From: Streptosporangiaceae bacterium | GTDB lineage: Bacteria; Actinomycetota; Actinomycetes; Streptosporangiales; Streptosporangiaceae | Length of the DNA stretch: 12,388 nt | Direction of reading: 5' to 3' | Assembly: GCA_030041195.1 (NCBI GenBank) | Contig: JASHOI010000440.1 | Location: forward strand, 1 to 12,388 | In this document: one piece after another, positions 6,265 to 12,388 of the stretch | Layout of the letters: the number at the start of each line of letters is the position of its first letter | Position numbering within the stretch: the first letter of the stretch is position 1 | Program-made: the position numbers and the translations under genes | Notes under the pieces: model-generated | Database searches by the model: none | What the model saw: only the letters and a program-made list of their open reading frames with translations | What the model was told of the DNA's origin: nothing

Positions 6265-8418
6265 ATGAGCCCTGCCCAGACTCCGCCGGCGCGCGAGCGC
6301 GGTGCGCGGACGCCCGACGACCGGTTCGCTGTCTGGCTACGGCGGCTGCGCTGGCCTGTCGTGATCGCCTGGATCCTCGCGATTGTGCTGCTGCACGGGC
6401 TGTCGAGCAGCCTGTCCAAGGCGACCAACGACGGTGCGTCCGCCTACCTGCCTAGCTCGGCGGCGTCGACCAAGGTCGTCCTGCTGCAGCAGGCCGCGGC
6501 GCGGGCGGCGGCGCACTCCGGCGGGCAGCCGGAGACGAACACGGCTATCGCCGTGTTCGCGAGCACCGGCCGTCTGACAGCGGCCGACCAGTTGGCGATT
6601 GAGTCCGCGCGCAACGCGGTCGCGGGCCTCGTGGGTCACGTCGCTGGCCTCGCTTCGCCTGGCGCGCTGCAGCCGTCTGTTGACGGCAAGGCCGTCGCGT
6701 TCGGCGTGAACATCACCAGTCAGTCGGCGAATACCGGGTCCGTTGACCGCGGTGCGGTGCGGGCCATCCGCGCCGCGATCGCGAAACCGGTTGCCGCGGC
6801 TGGGGCCGGGGCCGGGCTCGTCGCGGCGGTGACCGGGCCCGCGGCCGTGAACGCCGACACCAGCGCGGGAAACCAGCAGACGAAGCTGCTGCTCACGGCG
6901 CTGATCATCGTCGCGGTCATTCTGCTGCTGGTCTACCGGTCCCCAATTCTGTGGCTGCTGCCGCTGTTCGGCGCGATCGCCGCGATCACCGTCGCGCAGG
7001 CGTCGGCGCACGGGCTCGCGAACGCCGGGCTGACCGTGTCCACGCTGTCGGCTGACATCCTCATCGTGCTGGTCTTCGGCGCGGCGTCGGACTACGCGCT
7101 GCTGCTCGTGCACCGCTACCGGGAGGAACTGCGGCACCACGCGATGACCGAGGCCGCGATGGCGGCCGCACTGCGCGCCACGCTACCCACGCTCGCCGCC
7201 TCCGGCGGAACGGTGACCTGCGCGATGCTGTGCCTGCTGGTCGCGGACTCCGCCTCACTGCACGGGCTCGGCCCTGTCGGCGCCGTCGGCATCGTCTCCG
7301 CGCTGCTCGCGCAGACGACGTTCCTGCCCGCGGTGCTGCTCGTGGTGGGGCGCGCGGCCTTCTGGCCGCGTACGCCGCGGTTCGGGGCTTCCGGGCAGGA
7401 GGAGTCGCGAATCTGGGCGGCCATCGGCTCGCAGGTCGCCAGGCGGCCCGTTGCGACCGCGGTCATCGTGCTCGTCCTGCTCGGCGCGGCGTGCGCCGGC
7501 CTGGCGTCGCTGAGCATCGACAACAACCCGATCGCCAACATCAAGGGCAACCCGGGCAGCGTGGTCGGCGAGCGGCTGCTCACCGAGCACTTCCCGGCGG
7601 GCGCGAGCAACCCGCTTGTGCTGCTCGCCCCGCCAGGCCAGGCGGCTGCCGCCGTCGCGGCGGCCCACGCCACGCCGGGCGTCGCCGCCGTGACGCGCGG
7701 ACCGCGAATCGAGGGATACGACAGCTGCTCGGTGACGTTGTCGGTGAACCCGTTCGGCTCGGCGGGGACTTCAGCGATCGTGGGCCTGCGGCAGCGGCTG
7801 TCCGCTGGCGCGCCGGGCGCGCTCGTCGGCGGCACCCCGGCCATCGCGTACGACGAAACCCAGACGGCCGGCCGCGATGACCTCATCCTGATTCCGCTCG
7901 TGCTCGTCGTGATCGGAGTGGTGATCGCGCTGCTGCTGCGGGCGGTCGTCGCCCCGGTCGTGCTCGTGGCGACGACGGCGCTCAGCTTCGCCGCCTCGTT
8001 CGGGCTGTCGTCGCTGTTGTGGCACGCGCTCGGCTACGCCGGCGTGCAGTCGGTGATCCCGATCTACATCTTCATTTTCCTGGTCGCGCTCGGCGTGGAC
8101 TACAACATCTTCCTGTCCGCGCGGGTCCGGGAGGAGTCGCGGAAGCTCGGGCTTCGGGGCGGCACGCTGCGCGGGGTCGGCGTCACCGGGGGCGTGATCA
8201 CCGCCGCGGGCATCGTGCTCGCGGGGACGTTCGCCGCGTTGACGCAGATTCCGCAGGTGGACATCACCGAGGTCGGCACCGCCGTGGCGCTCGGCGTGCT
8301 GCTCGACACGCTCGTGGTCCGAACGGTGCTGGTGCCGGCTTCCCTGCTCACGATCGGCGACCGCGTCTGGTGGCCCTCCCGGCAGCGCGCTCAAGCCGAG
8401 CCGGAGGCGATTTCGTAG
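6265..8418 (+). CDS. MMPL/RND-family transporter
   Basis: A 717-aa membrane protein of the MMPL (RND superfamily) type known from actinobacterial lipid and drug export. The start at ATG 6265 gives a short Pro/Arg-rich cytoplasmic N-terminus before TM1 (WPVVIAWILAIVLLHG, about 30-45). The frame is open to a TTG at 6205, but no protein-like sequence precedes the ATG. The ribosome binding site is weak. Two halves repeat the layout TM, large extracytoplasmic loop, then five TMs. The TM4 and TM10 signatures are ASDYALLLVHRYREEL (274-289) and ALGVDYNIFLSARVREE (608-624); their Asp-Tyr pairs are the proton-relay residues of the family. The length is near the shorter MMPL members. The C-terminal tail is short. 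Its 3' end overlaps the convergent reductase gene by 28 bp. The substrate is unknown. Confidence 0.93.
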   Translation: MSPAQTPPARERGARTPDDRFAVWLRRLRWPVVIAWILAIVLLHGLSSSLSKATNDGASAYLPSSAASTKVVLLQQAAARAAAHSGGQPETNTAIAVFASTGRLTAADQLAIESARNAVAGLVGHVAGLASPGALQPSVDGKAVAFGVNITSQSANTGSVDRGAVRAIRAAIAKPVAAAGAGAGLVAAVTGPAAVNADTSAGNQQTKLLLTALIIVAVILLLVYRSPILWLLPLFGAIAAITVAQASAHGLANAGLTVSTLSADILIVLVFGAASDYALLLVHRYREELRHHAMTEAAMAAALRATLPTLAASGGTVTCAMLCLLVADSASLHGLGPVGAVGIVSALLAQTTFLPAVLLVVGRAAFWPRTPRFGASGQEESRIWAAIGSQVARRPVATAVIVLVLLGAACAGLASLSIDNNPIANIKGNPGSVVGERLLTEHFPAGASNPLVLLAPPGQAAAAVAAAHATPGVAAVTRGPRIEGYDSCSVTLSVNPFGSAGTSAIVGLRQRLSAGAPGALVGGTPAIAYDETQTAGRDDLILIPLVLVVIGVVIALLLRAVVAPVVLVATTALSFAASFGLSSLLWHALGYAGVQSVIPIYIFIFLVALGVDYNIFLSARVREESRKLGLRGGTLRGVGVTGGVITAAGIVLAGTFAALTQIPQVDITEVGTAVALGVLLDTLVVRTVLVPASLLTIGDRVWWPSRQRAQAEPEAIS

Positions 8419-8966
8419 GTGAGGTAGGCGATGCCGCCGTCGACGGTCTGGGTGTCGAGGAGGCGCATCGGCTTCTTGTCGCTCGTCTCGCCGAACAGGC
8501 GCTCGCCAGCCCCGAGGACGACCGGGAAGATCTTCAGCCGCAGCTCGTCGACCAGGTCGTGCTCCATCAGCGTGTGGACGAGCTGGAAGCTGGCGGGGAT
8601 CACGATGTCACCGTCTATCTGCCGCTTCAATGCCGAGATCCCGGCAAGCGCGTCGCCCTTGAGGACTGTCGAGTTGTTCCAGGTGGGGTGTTCCAGGGTC
8701 GAAGACACGACGTACTTGGGCAGGCTGTTGAGCCGGTCCGCCAGCTCGCCACTGCGGGATGGCCACCGTGCGGCGAACCACTCATAGCTGCGCCGGCCCA
8801 GCAGCCAGGCCTCGGCGCCCCGCGCCTCGTCCAGCGCGAGCTCGTTGAGCCGTGGGCTGTCCTTGATCAGGCCGACCCAGCCGCCGGCCCGGAAGCCTTC
8901 GTCACCGGCCGGGTCCTGGACCACTCCGTCGAGCGTGACGTTTTCGCTGACGATGATCTTTCCCAT
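8391..8966 (-). CDS. Dihydrofolate reductase family protein (RibD C-terminal domain)
   Basis: A 191-aa soluble protein of the DHFR/RibD-C fold, related to YyaP/YwjB-type proteins, which probably use NADPH; the true substrate is usually unknown. ATG 8966 is preceded by GGGAG at about 9 nt. Family hallmarks are SENVTLDGV near the N-terminus (7-15), LLGRRSYEWF (55-64), LVDELRLKIFPVVLG (138-152) and GERLF (154-158). The usual Gly-Ser before the LV helix is PAS here (IVIPASFQLV, 121-130), a mild departure. It is transcribed divergently from the ECF sigma factor across a dyad-rich 164-bp spacer. This suggests, but does not show, that the sigma factor controls it. Its last 28 bp overlap the MMPL gene tail to tail. 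Confidence 0.9.
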   Translation of the reverse strand: MGKIIVSENVTLDGVVQDPAGDEGFRAGGWVGLIKDSPRLNELALDEARGAEAWLLGRRSYEWFAARWPSRSGELADRLNSLPKYVVSSTLEHPTWNNSTVLKGDALAGISALKRQIDGDIVIPASFQLVHTLMEHDLVDELRLKIFPVVLGAGERLFGETSDKKPMRLLDTQTVDGGIAYLTYEIASGSA

Positions 8967-8989
8967 CTTGGGGTCTCCCTTTTGCCGAC

Positions 8990-9006
8990 GCCCGGACTGT
9001 CCGGGC
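8990..9006 (-). promoter_or_regulatory. Perfect palindrome in reductase leader
   Basis: GCCCGGAC-T-GTCCGGGC is a perfect 8-bp dyad around one base, 24 nt upstream of the reductase start. The spacing fits a repressor operator over the transcription start region, or a leader hairpin just upstream of the ribosome binding site. Confidence 0.5.
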
Positions 9007-9020
9007 CGTCGACGATGGAT

Positions 9021-9081
9021 ACACCGCGCCGCCGGGAAACTGGGCGCCCGCGAACCGCCCAGTTCCCGCGCTGGGCGGTGT
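9021..9081. promoter_or_regulatory. Large inverted repeat between divergent reductase and sigma genes
   Basis: Two 26-nt arms (9021-9046 and 9056-9081) are inverted copies with 21 of 26 matches, around a 9-nt centre. Both inner ends read GGGAA(A)CTGGGCG going inward and both outer ends read GCGGTGTA going outward. The two outward-facing strands are therefore near mirror images, as expected of a shared divergent promoter/operator. GGGAAC resembles the GGAAC -35 of many ECF sigma factors, but no well-spaced -10 was found. Confidence 0.5.
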
Positions 9082-9130
9082 ACATACAGGGAAGGCAAAC
9101 CCGGCAAGGTACGGGAAGAAGGTGGCGTGT

Positions 9131-10165
9131 GTGGAGCCGGCGGGATCCGGCCTGATCGGCCGGGCGCGGGCCGGGGACGGCGAGGCATTCGGGGAGCTGA
9201 CCGAGCCGTACCGCCGGGAGTTGCAGGTGCACTGCTACCGGATGCTCGGATCCTTCCAGGATGCCGAGGACGCGGTCCAGGACACGCTGCTGGCAGCGTG
9301 GCAGGGCCTCGGCGGGTTCACCGAGGAGCGTGCCTCACTGCGCACCTGGCTGTACAAGATCGCCACGAACCGGTGCCTCAACGCGCTGCGCTCGGCCCGC
9401 CGGCGAGCTGCTAAGGAGTGGGACGTGCCCAACGTCGAACCGCCCGAGCCCACCCGGCTCGGCGAAGCCGTCTGGCTGCAGCCGTATCCGGACGCGCTCC
9501 TCGGGGGATCCATCGGCGTGCCGCTCGGCCCGGAGGCGCGCTACGAGCAGACCGAATCGGTGTCCCTGGGCTTCGTGACCGCCCTGCAGGCCCTGCCACC
9601 CCGCCAGGTCGCCGTCCTCATCTTGCGCGACGTCCTCGGATTCCACGCCAGCGAGGTGGCCGGCATGCTGGACTCGACCGTCGAATCGGTCACCAGCGCC
9701 CTCAAACGGGCCCGCGCCACCTTGCAGCACCGGCAGCCGCCGGCCGACGACCGGGAACGCCCTCCCGCCGCAGGCTCACCCGACGAGAAGGCCATCCTGG
9801 CCAAGTTCGTGAGCGCATGGGAGTCCGCTGACCTGAACGCGCTGGTGGCCCTGCTGACCGACGACGTTTTCATCTCGATGCCGCCGATGCCGTTCGAATA
9901 CGAGGGCCGGGACGTTGTGGCCCGCTTCTGCGCCAGCCTGTTCGGCGCTGGCCGCAGGTTCGACCTCGTGCCCACGCGAGCCAACGGCCAGCCGGCGTTC
10001 GGCGCCTACCTGCGGGCGCCCAATGGCATCAGCCACGGGGTGGGCCTCTACGTCCTCACCCTTACCGGCGGCCGGATCCGCGCCATGACCCGCTTCGAGA
10101 ACACCGTCCTGCCATGGTTCGGGCTACCCCGATCGCTCCCCGAGCGACGAAGATCTGATTTCTAG
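9131..10165 (+). CDS. ECF sigma factor with SnoaL-like C-terminal domain (SigG/SigX5, TIGR02960 type)
   Basis: A 344-aa RNA polymerase sigma-70 family protein. The start at GTG 9131 is chosen because AGAAGG lies 8 nt upstream; GTG 9122, three codons earlier, is possible but too close to its GGGAAG. Sigma-2 spans about residues 8-92 (ELQVHCYRMLGSFQDAEDAVQD in two overlapping blocks, then LRTWLYKIATNRCLN). The linker contains WLQPYPD (115-121), typical of the TIGR02960/SigG group. Sigma-4 spans about 143-198 (LPPRQVAVLILRDVLGF, SVTSALKRARATL). Residues about 218-330 form a SnoaL/NTF2-like domain ending in ENTVLPWFGLP. In related ECF groups such a tail modulates activity in place of an anti-sigma factor. 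No anti-sigma gene is adjacent. It is divergent from the DHFR-like gene. Confidence 0.92.
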   Translation: MEPAGSGLIGRARAGDGEAFGELTEPYRRELQVHCYRMLGSFQDAEDAVQDTLLAAWQGLGGFTEERASLRTWLYKIATNRCLNALRSARRRAAKEWDVPNVEPPEPTRLGEAVWLQPYPDALLGGSIGVPLGPEARYEQTESVSLGFVTALQALPPRQVAVLILRDVLGFHASEVAGMLDSTVESVTSALKRARATLQHRQPPADDRERPPAAGSPDEKAILAKFVSAWESADLNALVALLTDDVFISMPPMPFEYEGRDVVARFCASLFGAGRRFDLVPTRANGQPAFGAYLRAPNGISHGVGLYVLTLTGGRIRAMTRFENTVLPWFGLPRSLPERRRSDF

Positions 10166-10193
10166 CAGCTTGGGGCCCTATGAAGCAGCTGCA

Positions 10194-10254
10194 TTTCCAT
10201 GATCTTGGTGGCTGAATACCTTATAGCGGTATTGATCAACCAAGATCATGGAAA
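10194..10254. repeat. Nested palindrome, possible terminator or dispersed repeat
   Basis: The arms TTTCCATGATCTTGGT (10194-10209) and ACCAAGATCATGGAAA (10239-10254) are a perfect 16-bp inverted repeat. Inside, AATACC (10215-10220) pairs with GGTATT (10228-10233) around a 7-nt loop. The structure starts 28 bp after the sigma-factor stop, so it could end that transcript, though no T-run follows. The AT-rich arms differ from the surrounding sequence and look like an intergenic repeat or MITE-like element. Confidence 0.65.
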
Positions 10255-10264
10255 AGGCTCGCAC

Positions 10265-10290
10265 ACCAAGATCAAACCTGGGTGTTGATC
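10265..10290. repeat. Third ACCAAGATCA copy with its own hairpin
   Basis: ACCAAGATCA recurs at 10265-10274, in the same orientation as the right arm of the preceding palindrome and 26 bp from it. Its GATCAA (10270-10275) pairs with TTGATC (10285-10290) around a 9-nt loop. Repeated use of the same decamer suggests either clustered binding sites or the remnant of a repeat family. From 10291 to 10392 nothing further is recognised. Confidence 0.5.
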
Positions 10291-10392
10291 ATCTGCGGGC
10301 CCATGGACGGATTTCAAAGCCTCATCGATCTTACTTGGTACGAAGGAAAGACCATTGAATGGATCGGGACGAGCCGAAGCGGATGTCAACCC

Positions 10393-10415
10393 GCTTGGCA
10401 CGCAGTGCGTCAAGC
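10393..10415 (+). promoter_or_regulatory. Dyad in leader of secreted-protein gene
   Basis: GCTTG-(GC)-ACGCA (10393-10404) mirrors TGCGT-CAAGC (10406-10415) around one base, with a 2-nt bulge on the left. It lies 25 nt before the ATG and just upstream of the ribosome binding site GGAGG (10431-10435), so it may be an operator or a leader structure. Confidence 0.4.
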
Positions 10416-10440
10416 ATCCATCACCCAAGTGGAGGCACGG

Positions 10441-10821
10441 ATGAAACGCACGACGATCGCCCTGATCGCCATCCCGGCTGCGGCGGCCATTTCCTTTGCC
10501 ATCGCCGGGCCGGCGCTCGCGGGCTCAGCCACAACGGAGGTATTGGGATCCTGCGCGGCATCGGTGAGCAACAGCCATCCGGCTGACTACACCACCACCG
10601 ATGTGAAGGTCCACACCGCAGCCGACGTCGAGGTGTTCACGGTGGCCCACTATAAGACCGTAAACCGCGCCTATTACCGGATCGCAGACTCTGGAGGCTC
10701 GGCGACCATCGACTACTACGTGAGCGGCGCGACGCCCGGCTACAAGGTCGTCGTCGACGTGACGGTTGTCCGCGGGCATGAGGCAAACAGCTGCTCGACC
10801 TCGTTCACGCCCAAGAGCTGA
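10441..10821 (+). CDS. Small secreted protein, unknown family
   Basis: A 126-aa protein starting at ATG 10441 with GGAGG 5 nt upstream. The open frame continues 53 codons upstream but without protein-like sequence. The N-terminus is a clear Sec signal peptide: MKRTT, a hydrophobic core, and GPALA with likely cleavage after residue 27. The mature part of about 99 residues is rich in Thr, Val, Ser and Tyr, with alternating polar/hydrophobic stretches (DVKVHTAADVEVFTVAHYK, YKVVVDVTVV) that suggest an all-beta, immunoglobulin-like fold. Two cysteines, Cys38 and Cys118, sit near each end and could form a disulphide. There is no lipobox or sortase signal, so it is probably released. I do not recognise the family. 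It is convergent with the exporter gene, 7 bp apart. Confidence 0.82.
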   Translation: MKRTTIALIAIPAAAAISFAIAGPALAGSATTEVLGSCAASVSNSHPADYTTTDVKVHTAADVEVFTVAHYKTVNRAYYRIADSGGSATIDYYVSGATPGYKVVVDVTVVRGHEANSCSTSFTPKS

Positions 10822-10828
10822 GGAGCGG

Positions 10829-12283
10829 TCAGTCGGCCTGGCCGGCGAGGATGAGCTCGGGCGCGATCTGAGCGTCCGGCTGGACGCTGGGCTGCGGGCG
10901 CAACACGGCGGCGCCGAGCACGGCGGCCGCGACCACCAGACCGCACGCGATCCAGAAGGCCAGGTGGTAGCCCTCGGTCAGCGCGGCCGCCGCGGGGTGG
11001 TGCTGCGCGATCAGGCTGTTGCTCCGCGCCGCTGAAACGGTGGCCAGCACCGCGAGCCCCAGCGCCCCGCCGATCTGGGCGGTCGTGTTGACCAGGCCGG
11101 AGGCCAGTCCCGCGTCTTGCGGGGTGGCGCTCGACATGGCCAGCGCCATCAGGGCCGGGAAGCACAATCCGGCGCCGGAGCCGATCAGCACCGTCACCGG
11201 GAAGATGTGGCTCAGGTACCCGGCGCCGTCCGGGGCGAGGGCGAACAGGGCCAGTCCGGCGGCGATCAGGCCCAGCCCGGAGAACATCGTCCCGCGGGCG
11301 CCGAAGCGCATCACGAGCCTGTCGGTGTAGCGCACGGACAGCGTTCCCATCGTGACCGCGACCGGCAGGAAGGCCAGGCCGATCCGCAGCGCGCCGTAGC
11401 CGAGGACCAGGCGCAGGTAGAGCGAGCCGAGGAAGAACATCCCGAACATGCCCGCGGTGCCGAGAACCTGGACCAGGTTCGCGCCCACCAGGTTGCGCGA
11501 GGAAAAGATCCGCAGCGGCATGAGCGGGTTGCGCGCGGTGCGCTGCCTGAGGATGAAGCCGGCGAACAGCGCGAGTGAGCAGGCGCCGAGGATGAGGGTC
11601 CTTGCCGCCAGCCAGCCCTGCTGCGCGGCCGGGCCGACGATCGTGAAGACCATGAGCATCATCGCGCCGGTGATCAGCAGCGCGCCCGGCACGTCGGCTC
11701 CGGCCCGCAGTCCGGCCCCGCGGTCGGGCCGGACCACTCGCCGGGCCGCGATGGCCGTGACCGCGCCGATCGGCAGGTTGACGAAGAAGATCCAGTGCCA
11801 GCTGAGGAACTGGGTGAGTATTCCCCCGGCCAGCAGGCCAACCGCGGCTCCCGCGGACGCGACGAACGCGAAGACGCCGATCGCCCTGGCCTGCTCCCGC
11901 GGGTCGGAGAACATGGTCACGATCATGCCGAGGATCACGGCCGAGGTGAGGGCGCCGCCCGCGCCCTGCAGGAACCGCGCGGCGATCAGCATTTCCTGGT
12001 TGGCGGCGAGCCCGCACAGAAACGAGGCGCTGGTAAAGACGCCCAGGCCCGCCAGGAAGACGTTCCTGCGGCCAGCCAGGTCGCCGAGCCGGCCGGCCAG
12101 CAGCAGCAGTCCGGCGAACGCGATCAGGTAAGCATTGACGACCCAGGCCAGGCTCGACTGCGAGAAGCCAAGATCAGCCTGGATGGACGGCAGCGCCACG
12201 TTGACGATGGTCATGTCCAGGACGATCATCAGCATCCCGGTGCACAACACCACCAGGGCTGTCCAGCGAGAACGCTCATGCAT
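10829..12283 (-). CDS. DHA2-family MFS drug exporter (EmrB/QacA type, 14 TM)
   Basis: A 484-aa membrane protein. ATG 12283 is chosen because GGAGG lies 8 nt upstream; the frame is open 28 codons further but those are Arg/Gly-rich. DHA2 hallmarks are LDMTIVNVALPSI in TM1 (22-34), motif A GRLGDLAGRR (64-73), and an antiporter motif C-like AGAAVGLLAGG (144-154) followed by SWHWIFFVNLPIG (161-173). Hydrophobic segments continue to the C-terminus in numbers fitting 14 TMs, and the length is normal for the family. It should be a proton-coupled multidrug or self-resistance exporter; the substrate cannot be told. A TGTTC-AC-GAACA palindrome about 53 bp upstream suggests control by a TetR/MarR-like repressor, but no regulator lies in the window. 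Confidence 0.93.
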   Translation of the reverse strand: MHERSRWTALVVLCTGMLMIVLDMTIVNVALPSIQADLGFSQSSLAWVVNAYLIAFAGLLLLAGRLGDLAGRRNVFLAGLGVFTSASFLCGLAANQEMLIAARFLQGAGGALTSAVILGMIVTMFSDPREQARAIGVFAFVASAGAAVGLLAGGILTQFLSWHWIFFVNLPIGAVTAIAARRVVRPDRGAGLRAGADVPGALLITGAMMLMVFTIVGPAAQQGWLAARTLILGACSLALFAGFILRQRTARNPLMPLRIFSSRNLVGANLVQVLGTAGMFGMFFLGSLYLRLVLGYGALRIGLAFLPVAVTMGTLSVRYTDRLVMRFGARGTMFSGLGLIAAGLALFALAPDGAGYLSHIFPVTVLIGSGAGLCFPALMALAMSSATPQDAGLASGLVNTTAQIGGALGLAVLATVSAARSNSLIAQHHPAAAALTEGYHLAFWIACGLVVAAAVLGAAVLRPQPSVQPDAQIAPELILAGQAD

Positions 12284-12335
12284 CGGTCTACCTCCCACGA
12301 ATGCGGCTTCACCACGCCGGCCGGGTCCTCGTAAA

Positions 12336-12347
12336 TGTTCACGAACA
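12336..12347 (-). promoter_or_regulatory. Candidate operator TGTTC-AC-GAACA
   Basis: A perfect 5-2-5 palindrome lies 53-64 bp upstream of the exporter start, where a promoter is expected. It is not an actinobacterial SOS box, which has the opposite half-site order (GAAC-N4-GTTC). The rest of 12284-12388 shows the GGAGG ribosome binding site and no gene. Confidence 0.42.
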
Positions 12348-12388
12348 GGGACCGCCGAAATCGACAACCGCAGACCCGCGGGCCCCTA

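Noticed and set aside
10194..10290. CRISPR array
   Set aside because: The three decamer copies are in mixed orientation and form palindromes; there are no regular spacers and no cas genes.
10246..10428. Small minus-strand ORF of 60 codons
   Set aside because: It has no ribosome binding site or motif, and overlaps the palindrome cluster and the leader of the secreted-protein gene.
12336..12347. SOS (LexA) box upstream of the exporter
   Set aside because: The half sites are in the order GTTC-GAAC with a 2-nt gap, not GAAC-N4-GTTC.

Overview
The window is high-GC DNA with GTG/TTG starts, a SigG/SigX5-type ECF sigma factor with a SnoaL-like tail, an MMPL transporter and two MFS exporters. This points to a filamentous or related actinomycete; the genus cannot be fixed from the sequence. 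No tRNA, rRNA, CRISPR array, transposase or integrase is visible.

Layout. (1) Positions 1-1477, minus strand: an MFS transporter (263-1477), followed downstream by a tiny SHOCT-like ORF (66-224) whose end carries a 16-bp tandem duplication. (2) Positions 1478-1996: a long, less GC-rich divergent intergenic region with two inverted repeats, including a nested dyad at 1827-1899 upstream of the next operon. (3) Positions 1997-6081, plus strand: a two-gene, translationally coupled module. The first protein fuses a degenerate protein-kinase domain to an AlbA_2/Schlafen-type domain. The second is a UvrD/PcrA-like helicase with a C-terminal PD-(D/E)XK nuclease carrying Cas4/AddB-type iron-sulphur cysteines. 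(4) Positions 6082-8418: an MMPL/RND transporter behind a candidate operator (TGACA-AA-TGTCA). (5) Positions 8391-10165: a minus-strand DHFR/RibD-C-like reductase whose end overlaps the MMPL end by 28 bp, diverging from an ECF sigma factor across an intergenic region rich in dyads. (6) Positions 10166-10440: a cluster of nested palindromes built on ACCAAGATCA. (7) A small secreted protein with two cysteines (10441-10821), convergent with a 14-TM DHA2-type MFS drug exporter (10829-12283, minus), which has a palindromic candidate operator upstream.

The most interesting item is the kinase-AlbA_2 / helicase-nuclease pair. The TTGA overlap (TTG start 3349, TGA stop 3350-3352) implies coupled synthesis and probably a joint function. 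Helicase plus nuclease plus a signalling/nucleic-acid-binding partner is the architecture expected of an anti-phage or DNA-damage-response system, and it matches no system I can name with confidence. In the kinase domain the classical VAIK lysine is Asp and all three glycines of the nucleotide loop are gone, but a lysine sits where WNK kinases keep their relocated lysine. It may therefore be a 'with-no-lysine'-type kinase rather than a dead one.

The rest of the window is ordinary actinomycete accessory content: exporters, a stress/ECF sigma factor, a reductase and a secreted protein, with several dyad operators worth testing.
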